A stretch of DNA of 40,149 bases, from assembly GCF_001591045.1 (NCBI RefSeq), contig NZ_BCUA01000033.1, positions 1-40,149 of the forward strand. The letters are read 5' to 3'. Under the pieces are notes generated by a model. It did not search any database, was not told the DNA's origin, and worked only from the letters and a program-made list of their open reading frames with translations. Shown here in pieces: positions 7,395 through 17,228 of this stretch. This DNA is from Sphingopyxis granuli NBRC 100800 (lineage in GTDB: Bacteria; Pseudomonadota; Alphaproteobacteria; Sphingomonadales; Sphingomonadaceae). Made by a program: the position numbers and the translations under genes. How positions within the stretch are numbered: the first letter of the stretch is position 1; the number at the start of each line of letters is the position of its first letter.

Positions 7395-9580
7395 ATGCGA
7401 TTGTGAACGGGCGCGAAGCGATGCCCGGAAACGAGCAGATGGTTGTCGAGCAGGAGGAGGGGCACCACGATTCCTCCCATTTCGGGCTGTCGATCCTCGA
7501 GCAGATGGTGATGGTGGTGTTGAACCACCGCTATCTGGTGCTGAGCATCGTCGCCGGCGCGCTGGTGCTTGGCCTGCTCCTTACCTTTATCGCGACGCCG
7601 CAATATACATCGACGGCACGCATAGAAATCCTGCCCGACGCGCCGGTTTCGACCTCGGTCGAGGGCCAGCGCGACAGGAGTCTCGTTAACGAGGTTTCCT
7701 TTTATAACACCCAATATTCGCTGCTTGAATCCCGTTCGCTCGCGGAGCGGGTCGTGCGAGCGGGCAACTTGACGGCGAACGAAGAGTTCCTCCGCGTTTT
7801 CAAACTTGAGAATCCCGAAGGCAATCTGTCGAGTGCGCAGCGCCAGAGCCTGACCACCAATGCCGCGACTGTTCTGCTCGATCGGCTGAAAGTCTCTCCG
7901 GTGCGTGCGTCGAGCCTCGTCGATGTCAGTTTCTCGACGCCCTCGCCCGAACTCTCGGCGAAACTCACCGATCTGTGGGTCACCCAGTTCGTGCAGTCGA
8001 GTATCGATCGCCGGTTCGCCGCGACGTCTGACGCGCGCAAATATCTGGAAACGCGCCTCGACACGCTGCGCCAGAATCTGGAAACGTCCGAGCGCGGGCT
8101 GATCAATTACGCGACCAGTCGCGGGATCGTGACCATCTCGGCGAGGAAAGATGCGAACGGCAACACCGAGTCCGATACGCTGGTCGGGTCCGACATTACG
8201 GAAATCAGCCGCGCGCTGGCGCGCGCGCGCGAGCAGCGCATCATCGCGGAGGCCGATCTATCGAGCTCTCTGACGGGCGCCGGTCTTGTCAACGGGCAGG
8301 CACTTGCCAGTCTGCGTCAGCGGCGCGCGGACGTCGAGGCGGAACTGGCGCGGTTGCGGACCACCTTTGGAGAAGAATATCCCGCCGTCGTTTCGTTGCG
8401 CGCGCAGCTCGCGGCACTGGATCGCAGTCTTTCGGCGGAAATGGGGCGCTCGTCGCAGGGCAACCGCGAGGCCTATAATGCCGCTGTGAAGCGCGAACGC
8501 CAGCTTCAATCGGAATTGGACGAACTGACGAACAAATATAATGTCCAGCAGCGCGATTCGATCCAACTCGCAATCCTTCAGCGCGAGGTCGATTCGAACC
8601 GCCAACTCTATGACGGCCTTCTTCAGCGCTACAAGGAAATCGGTGCAGCGGGGGTCGGAACGAACAATATCTCGATCGTCGATCGAGCCAAGGTTTCGGC
8701 CGTACCGTCCAGCCCCAATCTTCAACTCAACCTCGTCCTTGCACTGTTGCCGGGTTTGATCATCGCGTTCGGTCTTGCTCTCTTCCTTGAAAGGATGGAT
8801 AGTTCGGTTCGCGATCCGCAGGAAGTCAGCGGGCGCTTCGGCTTGCCGCTTCTGGGCGCGATCCCGGAATCGCTGGGACAGGATGTGGCGGATGCGATCG
8901 TCGACAAGAAATCGACGATTTACGAAGCCTATTTCTCTGTCATGACGAACCTGACATTTTTGACAGAGCATGGCGCGCCACGGTCGATCATGCTGACTTC
9001 CTCGCGTCCGAAGGAAGGCAAGAGTAACTCGTCGCTCAGCGTGGCGACGGTGCTGGCGGCGACTGGAAAGTCGGTCATTCTCGTCGATGCCGACGTTCGC
9101 AATCCGTCGTTAAACCGCTATCTCGACATACCGATGAAGCGCGGGCTCAGCCATTATCTGGCGGGCGACGATCATGTCGACGAGATGATCATGCCGCTGA
9201 CGAAATTCGGCTTCTCGATCATCACCGCTGGCAAGAAGCCGCCAAATCCCGCCGAGCTGTTGGGCAGTGAACGCCTGGAGCAGCTCATTGAGCAGTTGTT
9301 GACCCGCTATGATCACGTGCTGATCGACGCGCCGCCGTTGCTCGGTCTCGCCGATGCGCCGCTGATCGCGCAACGTGTCGAAGGGGTGTTGTTCGTGATC
9401 GAAGCGAACGTGACCAAGGGGCGGGCGGTTGCAACTGCGCTCAATCGTTTGCGGATGTCTGGTGCCCGCATTTTCGGTGCCATCGTGACTAAGGTCGGGG
9501 CAAAGAACCAAGCCTATGGTTACGGCTATGGTTACGGCTATGGCTATGGCTATGGCAACGATACGAGGGACGAAGATTGA
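7391..9580 (+). CDS. Wzc-like chain-length determinant / bacterial tyrosine kinase
   Basis: 729 aa, the fused (proteobacterial) PCP-2a type. A Wzz domain follows TM1 at about residues 47-68, then a long periplasmic coiled-coil region (for example ATSDARKYLETRLDTLRQNL), a GNVR-like segment ending at TM2 (about 438-462), and the cytoplasmic BY-kinase domain. Kinase motifs: Walker A PKEGKSNSS (about 539-547), Walker A' VILVDADVR (about 561-569) and Walker B VLIDAPPLL (about 644-652). The C-terminus is a seven-fold Tyr-Gly repeat (first Tyr709) followed by NDTRDED; such tyrosine clusters are autophosphorylated in this family. It controls chain length and export with the OPX protein just upstream. 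Confidence 0.94.
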   Translation: MNAIVNGREAMPGNEQMVVEQEEGHHDSSHFGLSILEQMVMVVLNHRYLVLSIVAGALVLGLLLTFIATPQYTSTARIEILPDAPVSTSVEGQRDRSLVNEVSFYNTQYSLLESRSLAERVVRAGNLTANEEFLRVFKLENPEGNLSSAQRQSLTTNAATVLLDRLKVSPVRASSLVDVSFSTPSPELSAKLTDLWVTQFVQSSIDRRFAATSDARKYLETRLDTLRQNLETSERGLINYATSRGIVTISARKDANGNTESDTLVGSDITEISRALARAREQRIIAEADLSSSLTGAGLVNGQALASLRQRRADVEAELARLRTTFGEEYPAVVSLRAQLAALDRSLSAEMGRSSQGNREAYNAAVKRERQLQSELDELTNKYNVQQRDSIQLAILQREVDSNRQLYDGLLQRYKEIGAAGVGTNNISIVDRAKVSAVPSSPNLQLNLVLALLPGLIIAFGLALFLERMDSSVRDPQEVSGRFGLPLLGAIPESLGQDVADAIVDKKSTIYEAYFSVMTNLTFLTEHGAPRSIMLTSSRPKEGKSNSSLSVATVLAATGKSVILVDADVRNPSLNRYLDIPMKRGLSHYLAGDDHVDEMIMPLTKFGFSIITAGKKPPNPAELLGSERLEQLIEQLLTRYDHVLIDAPPLLGLADAPLIAQRVEGVLFVIEANVTKGRAVATALNRLRMSGARIFGAIVTKVGAKNQAYGYGYGYGYGYGYGNDTRDED
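9515..9556 (+). repeat. Hexanucleotide coding repeat TAYGGY x 7
   Basis: Seven successive Tyr-Gly codon pairs, each TAT or TAC followed by GGT or GGC, at the 3' end of the kinase gene. The units are near-identical rather than identical (TATGGT, TACGGC, TATGGC), so the array looks selected for Tyr-Gly content as well as copied. Gain or loss of a unit would keep the frame and change the number of phosphorylatable tyrosines. Confidence 0.95.
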
Positions 9581-9613
9581 CGTTTCGGCGTCAGTCGCAA
9601 TTTTGGAAATGCC

Positions 9614-10882
9614 GTGAAGATTTCTAGCATAGCCATATGGGCCATTGCAGTTATGCTGGCAGGCGGGGTTGCGTTGTCGAGCCATGTGATCGCGACCGAG
9701 GTGCGCGCGCCGGCAAAATCCTGTGCGACACAGGTGCCGCTCTCACGGGGGGGGTGCGCCAATCTGGCTGCGGCCTCCTATGCGGCGAGGCGTCTCAAGG
9801 ATCCGGAGACGGGCGTTCTGAAGCAGGAGCGCCAACTGGCTCTGCGCGGCTATCGGGCGGAACCGCTTTCGGCGAGCGCGCTGTCTATCCTGAGCCTTCC
9901 GGTCAAAGGGCAAGCCAAGGGCGGGGATCAACAAGCGTTGCTCGAACTTGCGGGCAAGGTGACCCGCCGAAATACGCTTATCAATGCCCAGGCGATCGAA
10001 GCGGCCGGGCGCCGCAACGACAAGCAGGCCTTTTTCCGCTGGTTGTCGCGCTCGATGCTCACGAACAACGAAGCGCGTAAATCCTATATCGGGGTCATGG
10101 CGCGAGCCACTTCCATGCCCGGAGCCGTCGAGGCGCTGGCGCCGGTGATCGGGGCCGGGCCGAACTGGGCGCCCGATTACTGGCGGAATGTCATCCAGTT
10201 TCCGCCCAGCCTTGCCAATGCAGCCGAACTGCGGATCGCGATCACCCGGCCCCCATGGCGCCGGACGTCGATCGGCGAGATGGACGAGCGGTTGGTCCTC
10301 GGCCTGGTGCAATATGGTCAATTCGATGAGGCGCTCGCGCTTGCCGACCGGCTGGCGCCGGCAAATTGGCGCGACAAGGCGGGGGCGAACCGACTCATCA
10401 ACGGGCGCTTTGCGGCGCAACCACATTTCGCGCCGCTGGATTGGGAACTGGCGGCAACCGGAAATCTGGGTGCATCGATCGAACCCGCCAAGAAGCGCGT
10501 GCTCATCTCCGCGATCGGCGGGGCGCAGGGAATGACGATGCGGCAACTGGTTCGACTTTCGCCGGGCACTTATGCGCTGCGCTGGACGCTGTCGGACAAT
10601 CCAGAGATGCAGAAGGACGCCTTGCGTTTCCGGATTTTCTGTGCCGAAGTCGGCGGTGGCGCGCCGTCGGTAATCGTGCCGGCCCTCGTGGGCGCGCAGC
10701 AGGCGACTGTGCGGATCGCCAACGAAAAATGCGAATGGCGTTGGCTGTCGCTCGACATTTTCCTTCCTGACGATGCGGCCGGAGTCGATGTCTATCTGAG
10801 CGATGTTTCGCTGACGCCGGTGCTGGAGGCGCCGTTAAAAAGCGACGCGGTGATTTCGAGCCGCCTGGCGGATCAGATTTGA
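9614..10882 (+). CDS. Exported hypothetical protein of EPS locus, 422 aa
   Basis: Starts at GTG 9614 with GGAA 5 bases upstream, 33 bases after the kinase gene. An N-terminal hydrophobic segment (about residues 5-26, IAIWAIAVMLAGGVALSSHV) acts as a signal peptide or membrane anchor. Residues about 55-280 are alpha-helical with Ala/Leu-rich repeats resembling TPR hairpins (for example VQYGQFDEALALADRLAP). Residues about 285-400 are beta-rich and look like a carbohydrate-binding jelly-roll-type module (GTYALRWTLSDNPE; CEWRWLSLDIFLPDD). No enzyme motif was found. Position between the Wzc-like kinase and the sugar genes suggests a periplasmic assembly or export accessory. Domain assignments are structural impressions. 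Confidence 0.72.
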   Translation: MKISSIAIWAIAVMLAGGVALSSHVIATEVRAPAKSCATQVPLSRGGCANLAAASYAARRLKDPETGVLKQERQLALRGYRAEPLSASALSILSLPVKGQAKGGDQQALLELAGKVTRRNTLINAQAIEAAGRRNDKQAFFRWLSRSMLTNNEARKSYIGVMARATSMPGAVEALAPVIGAGPNWAPDYWRNVIQFPPSLANAAELRIAITRPPWRRTSIGEMDERLVLGLVQYGQFDEALALADRLAPANWRDKAGANRLINGRFAAQPHFAPLDWELAATGNLGASIEPAKKRVLISAIGGAQGMTMRQLVRLSPGTYALRWTLSDNPEMQKDALRFRIFCAEVGGGAPSVIVPALVGAQQATVRIANEKCEWRWLSLDIFLPDDAAGVDVYLSDVSLTPVLEAPLKSDAVISSRLADQI

Positions 10883-10893
10883 GACGGACGGAG

Positions 10894-11916
10894 ATGTGCG
10901 TGCCGCAAAAGGTTTTCATTACCGGAACCGCCGGTTTCATCGGTTTTCACTTGGCGCGGCTGTTGCTGGCCGAAGGCTATTCGGTTCATGGCTTTGATGG
11001 CATGACCGATTATTATGACGTGCGCCTGAAGCAGCGTCGGCATCAGCATTTGCTGCAAAGCACCTCCTTTGCCGCGACGGAAGCGATGCTCGAAGACCAT
11101 GAGCGTATGGACGAGGCGATCGACGCCTTCCAACCTGACATCATCATCCATCTCGCGGCTCAGGCCGGCGTAAGATACAGCATCGAGAACCCGCGTGCTT
11201 ATATAAACAGCAATGTCGTAGGCACGTTCAACATCATGGAGGCGGCACGACGGAACGGGGTCGCGCATCTGCTGATGGCATCAACCTCGTCGGTTTATGG
11301 CGCCAATGAAGACATGCCGTTCACCGAGACGGAAAAGGCCGACACGCCGCTTACCATCTATGCCGCGACAAAGAAGGCCAACGAGGCAATGGCGCATTCC
11401 TATGCCCATCTCTGGAATCTTCCCACGACGATGTTCCGGTTTTTCACGGTCTATGGCCCATGGGGGCGGCCCGACCTCGCGCTTTACAAGTTCGTTGACG
11501 CCATTCTCGATGGGCGGTCGATCGATGTCTATAACCACGGCGACATGTATCGCGATTTTACCTATGTCGACGATCTGGTGCGCGCTATTCGCCTGCTGAT
11601 CGATGCGGCACCCCGGCGTCCCGCGTCGCCCGCCGACATCGGCGAGGGCGATTCTCTCAGTCCGGTCGCCCCGTTTCGTATCGTCAACATCGGCAACAAT
11701 GACAAGGTTCGCCTCCTCGACTTTATCGAGGCGATCGAGGACGAACTCGGCATCAAGGCAAAGCGCAACTATATGGATATGCAACCCGGTGATGTCCCGG
11801 CGACATGGGCCGATGCGTCGTTGCTCGAACGGCTGACGGGCTATCGACCGCAAACCAGCTATCGCGAAGGCGTGCGGAACTTCATCGGCTGGTATCGCGA
11901 CTATGCCGGCAAATAG
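10894..11916 (+). CDS. NAD-dependent sugar-nucleotide epimerase (UDP-glucuronate 4-epimerase-like)
   Basis: An extended SDR protein of about 340 aa. Near the N-terminus is the NAD-binding ITGTAGFIGFHLARLLL, then FDGMTDYYDVRLKQRR, a signature of UDP-GlcA 4-epimerases (LspL/CapI group). The catalytic elements follow: MASTSSVYGAN and IYAATKKANEAM (Tyr-x-x-x-Lys). TVYGPWGRPDLALYKF also fits this group. It could act on UDP-GlcA or on N-acetylated uronic acids (TviC-like), given the two 6-dehydrogenases just downstream. Start choice is open: ATG 10894 has no spacing from GGAG (10890-10893), while GTG 10900 has 6 bases; a TTG at 10879 would overlap the previous stop. Confidence 0.88.
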   Translation: MCVPQKVFITGTAGFIGFHLARLLLAEGYSVHGFDGMTDYYDVRLKQRRHQHLLQSTSFAATEAMLEDHERMDEAIDAFQPDIIIHLAAQAGVRYSIENPRAYINSNVVGTFNIMEAARRNGVAHLLMASTSSVYGANEDMPFTETEKADTPLTIYAATKKANEAMAHSYAHLWNLPTTMFRFFTVYGPWGRPDLALYKFVDAILDGRSIDVYNHGDMYRDFTYVDDLVRAIRLLIDAAPRRPASPADIGEGDSLSPVAPFRIVNIGNNDKVRLLDFIEAIEDELGIKAKRNYMDMQPGDVPATWADASLLERLTGYRPQTSYREGVRNFIGWYRDYAGK

Positions 11917-11970
11917 GATCGCGCCATTGTGATCTCTATCAATCGGCGGCGAATATGAATAACGCCGCGA

Positions 11971-11988
11971 GGCGCTTTTTAAAGCGCC
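11971..11988. promoter_or_regulatory. Strong GC-rich hairpin between epimerase and wecC genes
   Basis: GGCGCTTT-TT-AAAGCGCC is a perfect dyad (8-base arms, in practice a 7-bp stem with a 4-base loop). It starts 54 bases after the epimerase stop and ends 23 bases before the wecC ATG. No T-run follows on the plus strand, so it is not a standard terminator; a processing or attenuation element, or a protein site, is possible. Confidence 0.55.
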
Positions 11989-12011
11989 CCCAGCGCGAGA
12001 AACGGACACGA

Positions 12012-13283
12012 ATGAACTGGCGGTTTAACAGGATTGCGGTTGTCGGGCTGGGCTATATCGGACTGCCCACTGCGGCGATGTTTGCGTCGCGCAAAATTCA
12101 TGTGACCGGCGTCGATGTCAGTGAACATGCGGTTGAAACGATCAATCAGGGCAAGATTCACATTGTCGAGCCCGACCTCGATATTGCGGTGCATTCCGCA
12201 GTCAGTCAGGGCTATCTGCGCGCGACGACCACACCGGAGCCCGCAGACGCTTTTCTGATCGCGGTGCCGACGCCGTTCAAGGGTGAGGATAACGAACCCG
12301 ATCTGTCCTATGTCGAGGCGGCATGCCGGTCAATCGCGCCAGTGCTGGCGCCCGGCAATCTGGTGGTTCTGGAATCGACTTCGCCCGTCGGAACAACCGA
12401 AAAAATGTCGGCATGGCTGGCCGAAGCGCGTTCCGACCTCAGCTTTCCGCATCAGGCGGGCGAGGCGTCGGACATCCGCGTCGCTCATTGTCCTGAGCGT
12501 GTGCTGCCCGGCAAGGTGATGCAGGAACTGATCCACAATGCGCGCGTCATCGGGGGCCTGACTCCTGCCTGTTCCGATGCATCGCTCGCACTGTATCGCT
12601 TGTTCGTCGAGGGGGAATGCGTGACGACGAACGCGCGCACCGCCGAGATGGCGAAGCTGACGGAGAACGCTTTCCGCGACGTGAACATTGCCTTTGCCAA
12701 CGAACTGTCGCTGATCTGTGACCGGCTGGGGATCAATGTATGGGAATTGATCGCGCTCGCCAATCGCCACCCGCGCGTGAATATCCTACAGCCTGGGCCC
12801 GGTGTCGGCGGCCACTGCATTGCGGTCGATCCCTGGTTCATCGTGTCGAGCGCCCCCGATCTTGCTCGCCTGATCCGCACGACGCGCAAGGTCAATGACG
12901 GCAAGCCCGCATGGGTGCTCGATCAGGTCGAGGGGGCGGTGTCGCAGTGGGCTGAAACGAGCGGACGCGACGCGGCGGAAGCGACGGTGGCCTGCTATGG
13001 TCTGGCGTTCAAACCGGATATCGACGATCTGCGCGAAAGCCCTGCGCTGCACATCGCGAAGGAACTGGAAGCGCGCTTGGGCGGGCGCCTTCTGGTGGTC
13101 GAGCCCAATATCGACCGGCTGCCGGCCAGTCTTGGCCGCTGCCGCCTTGTCGCGGCATCCGATGTCGTCGCGGACGTTCATGTGCTGTTGGTCGATCACC
13201 GTGAGTTCAAGGCCATGCCTGCGCCGTCGGGCATTGTTGTCGATACCCGAGGCGTGTGGACCGGCGCAGGGAGGACGATGTGA
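12012..13283 (+). CDS. wecC: UDP-N-acetyl-D-mannosamine dehydrogenase
   Basis: Oxidises C6 of UDP-ManNAc to give UDP-ManNAcA using two NAD+. 423 aa from ATG 12012 (begins [17 protein letters not shown]); a long upstream in-frame extension is a shadow. Features in order: Rossmann [19 protein letters not shown] near residue 85, [19 protein letters not shown], the helix [19 protein letters not shown], the catalytic motif [10 protein letters not shown] with Cys269, and the C-terminal domain [23 protein letters not shown] and [13 protein letters not shown] are the WecC-type variants. The substrate should come from the wecB product at 2785. The next gene begins at a GTGA overlap, so the two dehydrogenases are co-translated. 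Confidence 0.93.
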   Translation: MNWRFNRIAVVGLGYIGLPTAAMFASRKIHVTGVDVSEHAVETINQGKIHIVEPDLDIAVHSAVSQGYLRATTTPEPADAFLIAVPTPFKGEDNEPDLSYVEAACRSIAPVLAPGNLVVLESTSPVGTTEKMSAWLAEARSDLSFPHQAGEASDIRVAHCPERVLPGKVMQELIHNARVIGGLTPACSDASLALYRLFVEGECVTTNARTAEMAKLTENAFRDVNIAFANELSLICDRLGINVWELIALANRHPRVNILQPGPGVGGHCIAVDPWFIVSSAPDLARLIRTTRKVNDGKPAWVLDQVEGAVSQWAETSGRDAAEATVACYGLAFKPDIDDLRESPALHIAKELEARLGGRLLVVEPNIDRLPASLGRCRLVAASDVVADVHVLLVDHREFKAMPAPSGIVVDTRGVWTGAGRTM

Positions 13284-14563
13284 TACGGAACGCGGCCGAC
13301 GCGCGTATCGGTGTCATCGGGCTCGGCTATGTCGGCCTGCCGCTTGCTGTGGAATTCGCCAGGATCGGCAGGGTGGTTGGGTTCGACATCAACGCCGCCC
13401 GCATCGCTTCGCTGACTGAGGGAGTCGATGAAACGCTGGAAGTCGCGGGGGCGGAACTCGCCGAGGTCGGCAAGAATCTGCACTTCACGACCGATGTTGC
13501 CGATCTTGGCGAGTGCAATTTCTATATCATCACGGTGCCGACCCCAGTCGACGCTCAGAAACGCCCCGACCTGACGCCTTTGCTGAAGGCGTCAGAAACC
13601 GTCGGCAAGATGTTGAAGCGGGGCGATTTCGTCGTTTACGAATCGACGGTTTATCCGGGCGCGACCGAAGAGGATTGTGTGCCGATCCTGGAGGCGCAGT
13701 CGGGCCTGACGCTAAACCGCGATTTCTGTGCGGGCTACAGTCCGGAACGGATCAATCCCGGAGACAAGTCGCGGCGGCTGCCCGACATTCGCAAGATCAC
13801 CTCGGGTTCGACGCCTGAGGCGGCAGAGATCGTCGACGCCGTCTATGGCCGGATCATCACCGCCGGTACGCATCGTGCCACCTCGATCCGCGTCGCCGAA
13901 GCCGCGAAGGTGATCGAAAATACTCAGCGCGACCTGAACATCGCGCTGATCAACGAACTGGCTATCATCTTCAACCGGATGGGGATCGATACCCAGGCGG
14001 TACTCGATGCCGCGGGTACGAAATGGAACTTCCTGCCGTTCCGGCCTGGACTGGTCGGCGGACACTGCATCGGCGTCGATCCCTATTATCTGACGCACAA
14101 GGCGCAGGCGATCGGCTATCATCCGCAGATCATCCTCGCGGGGCGCAGGCTCAATGACGGCATGGGCGGTTATGTCGTGGGTCAGATGGTCAAGGCGATG
14201 ATCGCCCGCTCGATCCCGGTCCGCGGCGCGCGGGTGCTGGTGATGGGCTTGGCGTTCAAGGAGAATTGCCCCGATCTCCGCAATACGCGCGTTATCGACG
14301 TGGTCACCGAATTGCACAGCTATGGTGTCAAAGTCGATGTCCATGATCCATGGGTCGAAGCCGAGGAGGCCGAGGCCGAATATGGGGTGGGCCTGATCGG
14401 CGCGCCGCAGGACGGCGACTATGACGGCATCATTCTGGCGGTCGCGCACGACGAGTTTCGTACCATGGGAGAGGCGGCGATCCGGGCGCTCGGAAAGCCG
14501 GATCATGTCCTTTACGACCTCAAATATCTGCTGCCCGCCGAGGCGAGCGATCTTCGACTGTAA
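13280..14563 (+). CDS. UDP-N-acetylhexosamine 6-dehydrogenase (TviB/WbpA/WbpO type)
   Basis: A second UDP-sugar C6 dehydrogenase, 427 aa from GTG 13280, which overlaps the wecC stop (GTGA) and has GGGAGG 5 bases upstream. Order of motifs: [71 protein letters not shown] with [28 protein letters not shown], catalytic [13 protein letters not shown] (Cys263), and [16 protein letters not shown]. The ERINPGDK...KITSG pattern marks the VipA/TviB/WbpA/WbpO branch, which makes UDP-GlcNAcA or UDP-GalNAcA. With the epimerase at 10894 this could supply a GalNAcA-type sugar, or the first step of a 2,3-diamino-uronic acid route. Exact epimer is not predictable. Confidence 0.92.
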   Translation: MIRNAADARIGVIGLGYVGLPLAVEFARIGRVVGFDINAARIASLTEGVDETLEVAGAELAEVGKNLHFTTDVADLGECNFYIITVPTPVDAQKRPDLTPLLKASETVGKMLKRGDFVVYESTVYPGATEEDCVPILEAQSGLTLNRDFCAGYSPERINPGDKSRRLPDIRKITSGSTPEAAEIVDAVYGRIITAGTHRATSIRVAEAAKVIENTQRDLNIALINELAIIFNRMGIDTQAVLDAAGTKWNFLPFRPGLVGGHCIGVDPYYLTHKAQAIGYHPQIILAGRRLNDGMGGYVVGQMVKAMIARSIPVRGARVLVMGLAFKENCPDLRNTRVIDVVTELHSYGVKVDVHDPWVEAEEAEAEYGVGLIGAPQDGDYDGIILAVAHDEFRTMGEAAIRALGKPDHVLYDLKYLLPAEASDLRL

Positions 14564-14614
14564 ATTCGCTGCGGATTGGCGCGCGCCGTCCGACCGACAG
14601 AGAGGAATGAAGAC

Positions 14615-16762
14615 GTGTGCGGCATTTTCGGTATCGTTGATCTGGGCGGAAATCGCCCGATTGACGAGAACCGCTTTCGCGACGGGCTGGAGAAGCTTGC
14701 ACACCGCGGTCCCGACGGTCGTCGTTGGGAGCGCGTTACGGATGGCGTCGTATTTGGCCATGCGCGGCTTTCGATCATCGACCTGTCGGACGAGAGCAAC
14801 CAGCCTTTCCAGATATCCGATCGCTACTGGTTGATCTATAACGGGGAAATCTTCAACTATTTGGAATTGCGCGGGGAGCTAGAGGCGCATGGCGCCGTGT
14901 TCCAGACGAGCGGCGATACCGAGGTTCTGCTGCGGGCCTATATCCAGTGGGGCGAGGATTGCGTTAGCCGCTTCAATGGCATGTGGGCCTTTGCCATCTA
15001 CGATCGCGCGGAACAGACGCTGTTCGCCTCACGCGACCGGTTCGGAATCAAGCCGTTCAACTATGCGGTGCACGACGGCCAGTTTCTGTTTGCGTCCGAG
15101 ATAAAGTCGTTGCTCCATTATGCGCCGGCGCTGGCCGAACCCGACTATCGCGCCATTGCCAATTATTGCCGCACTTCGGTCGGCGCGCAACATGAACAGA
15201 GCTGGTTTCGCGACGTTCGCCGTCTGCAGCCGGGGCATAATCTGGCGATCGGCGCCGACGGCGTCATGCGGCTGTGGCGTTATTGGGATTATCCGGTCGG
15301 AAAGAGCGACATCAGCTTTGACGAAGCGCGACGCCAATATGCCGACCTGTTCGAGGATGCGGTCCGTTTGCGGATGCGGAGCGACGTGCCGCTCGGCATC
15401 ACCCTGTCGTCGGGGATCGATTCCAATTCGATCGCGTCGGTCATGCAGGTTATCGACCCCGCGCCGCATCACAGTTTCACCGCGCGCTTCGAGGATTCCG
15501 AGGGGCTGGTGCAGGACGGCGCCATCTATCAGAACAGCTCGCGCCGGATCGATGAATCGGTGGTGGCCCGTGCGGTGGCCGAAAGGTTGGGCCTCGACGC
15601 GCATATCGTCGATACCGATTATTCGGACTTTGTCGGTCGCCTCGGCCAGATCGTCTATCATCTGGAAAGCGGCAACAGCTCGCCAGCGGTGATCCCGCTG
15701 ATGCAGCTCCTGACCGAGGCACGCAAGCGCCTGACGGTCGTTCTGGACGGGCAGGGGGCCGACGAACTTCTGGCCGGTTATATTTCGGCGGTGATCTGGC
15801 CGGCGGAACGCGACCTGATCGCGTCGGGGCGCGTTAGGAAGGCGTGGCGCGGGCTTCGCCAATATCTGAAGACGTATACGCTGCGTTCGCTGCTGGTTCT
15901 CGTGGCGCGGCAGGCGAGCAACGACCTGCCCTGGATTTCCCGCCTGCAACAGCGACTGCGGGGGCTCGATGCCATTTACGGCCCGCGCCTTCGCGAACAG
16001 GCGCCCCTTGCCGATTTCCCGCCGCTGCAGCCAGTAGACGGGGAGGGGGCTCTCGCAAAGCGGCTGCGCGAGCAGCACAGCGGCGGGCTCGTCAATCTGC
16101 TGCATTATGGCGATGCCATTTCGATGGCGAACAGCCTTGAGGCGCGGATGCCCTTTCTGGACCACCGTCTGGTCGAATTCGTCTGGCCGCTTCCCGGCGA
16201 TTTCAAGGTCGAACTGGGCATCGGAAAATATATCCACCGCCAGGCGATGCGCGGACTGGTTGATGACGCGATCCTGGACGAGACAACCAAATATGGCTTC
16301 ACAACCCCGATCGACCAGCAATTCCGCAAGCCGCATGCCGATGGCGAAGGCCCGCTCGACATGCTGCTCAGCACGCGCTGTCTCGCGCGCGGCCTGTTCG
16401 ATGCCGAAGGGTTGAAGGCGTTGGTCGAGGATCATCGCACCGGCCGCAAGGATCACGGCACTTTGCTGTTCCGCTTGTTGAGCGTCGAGCTATGGTTTCG
16501 TATCTTCATCGATGGCGAGACGCCAGCCGGCGGATATGACAAGGCGGCTGCATGCCCCCCTGTTCGCCGATCATACCATCATTCCCCGCACGCTGGACGG
16601 AGACATGATCATGCCGTCGCCCGTTTATCTCTGGTCGAAACTGCTGCAGAAGATTCGCGGCGCGGCAATTCGTGGGAGCGAGGTGCACCGGACATCGAAA
16701 GTGGAGCCGGGCTCTGGTTTCGTCGACAGCACGATGGGACGGCACAGTTTCTGCGGCTATGA
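14615..16762 (+). CDS. asnB: AsnB-type glutamine amidotransferase (asparagine synthetase family)
   Basis: Start set at GTG 14615, with GAGGA 8 bases upstream, so that Cys2 (VCGIFGIV) becomes the N-terminal nucleophile after Met removal. The glutaminase domain follows ([49 protein letters not shown]). The ATP-PPase domain starts near residue 265 with [12 protein letters not shown], then [13 protein letters not shown] and [18 protein letters not shown]. In polysaccharide clusters such proteins usually convert uronic acids into uronamides (WbpS-like) rather than make asparagine. The normal family end is about [14 protein letters not shown] (residue 642); the frame then runs on about 70 residues, the last 50 overlapping the next gene, with no protein-like character. 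Confidence 0.9.
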   Translation: MCGIFGIVDLGGNRPIDENRFRDGLEKLAHRGPDGRRWERVTDGVVFGHARLSIIDLSDESNQPFQISDRYWLIYNGEIFNYLELRGELEAHGAVFQTSGDTEVLLRAYIQWGEDCVSRFNGMWAFAIYDRAEQTLFASRDRFGIKPFNYAVHDGQFLFASEIKSLLHYAPALAEPDYRAIANYCRTSVGAQHEQSWFRDVRRLQPGHNLAIGADGVMRLWRYWDYPVGKSDISFDEARRQYADLFEDAVRLRMRSDVPLGITLSSGIDSNSIASVMQVIDPAPHHSFTARFEDSEGLVQDGAIYQNSSRRIDESVVARAVAERLGLDAHIVDTDYSDFVGRLGQIVYHLESGNSSPAVIPLMQLLTEARKRLTVVLDGQGADELLAGYISAVIWPAERDLIASGRVRKAWRGLRQYLKTYTLRSLLVLVARQASNDLPWISRLQQRLRGLDAIYGPRLREQAPLADFPPLQPVDGEGALAKRLREQHSGGLVNLLHYGDAISMANSLEARMPFLDHRLVEFVWPLPGDFKVELGIGKYIHRQAMRGLVDDAILDETTKYGFTTPIDQQFRKPHADGEGPLDMLLSTRCLARGLFDAEGLKALVEDHRTGRKDHGTLLFRLLSVELWFRIFIDGETPAGGYDKAAACPPVRRSYHHSPHAGRRHDHAVARLSLVETAAEDSRRGNSWERGAPDIESGAGLWFRRQHDGTAQFLRL

Positions 16763-17228
16763 TTGCGAAATCGTGACCGCCGACATCGGTCATTTCTGCT
16801 CGATCGCCAACTATGTGACCATCGGCGGCGGTCGGCATCCGATCGAATGGGTCGGCAGCTCTCCGGTCTTTTATGAGGGACGCGACAGCGTTGCCAAAAA
16901 ATTCTCGACGTTCGCGCGTCCCGCTCCGTCGCGTACCATAATCGGCAGTGATGTCTGGATCGGTTATCGCGCCATATTGATGCAGGGGATAACGGTCGGG
17001 CATGGAGCGGTGGTCGGTGCCGGTGCCGTGGTGACGCATGACGTGCCGCCCTATGCCATCGTCGCAGGCTCTCCCGCACGCATTGTCCGTTACCGGTTTG
17101 ACGAACCGCTTCGCCAGGCGTTGCTCGCAAGCCGATGGTGGGATCGGCCGGATGAGGTGATCGAGCGCTGCGCGGAGCATATCCGCGACCCCTGGAAATT
17201 CTTGGAACGGCTTGAGCAATGCGAATAG
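16611..17228 (+). CDS. Left-handed beta-helix (hexapeptide) acyltransferase
   Basis: 205 aa. ATG 16611 is chosen because GGAG at 16599-16602 is 8 bases upstream; ATG 16605 is too close and ATG 16536 lacks a clear site. The sequence shows hexapeptide turns such as [16 protein letters not shown], an insertion with [14 protein letters not shown], then [38 protein letters not shown] and [14 protein letters not shown], the CatB/WbbJ-type acetyltransferase core. The C-terminal helix region ([13 protein letters not shown]) is typical of xenobiotic-type CatB acetyltransferases. It likely transfers an acetyl group to a sugar nucleotide or a glycan. Its 5' end lies inside the asnB frame; its stop overlaps the next start by 10 bases. 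Confidence 0.85.
   Translation: MPSPVYLWSKLLQKIRGAAIRGSEVHRTSKVEPGSGFVDSTMGRHSFCGYDCEIVTADIGHFCSIANYVTIGGGRHPIEWVGSSPVFYEGRDSVAKKFSTFARPAPSRTIIGSDVWIGYRAILMQGITVGHGAVVGAGAVVTHDVPPYAIVAGSPARIVRYRFDEPLRQALLASRWWDRPDEVIERCAEHIRDPWKFLERLEQCE

Noticed and set aside
10366..10770. Alternative-frame ORFs inside the 9614 gene
   Set aside because: The 9614 frame has a signal anchor and regular folded-protein composition; the alternatives are shadows.
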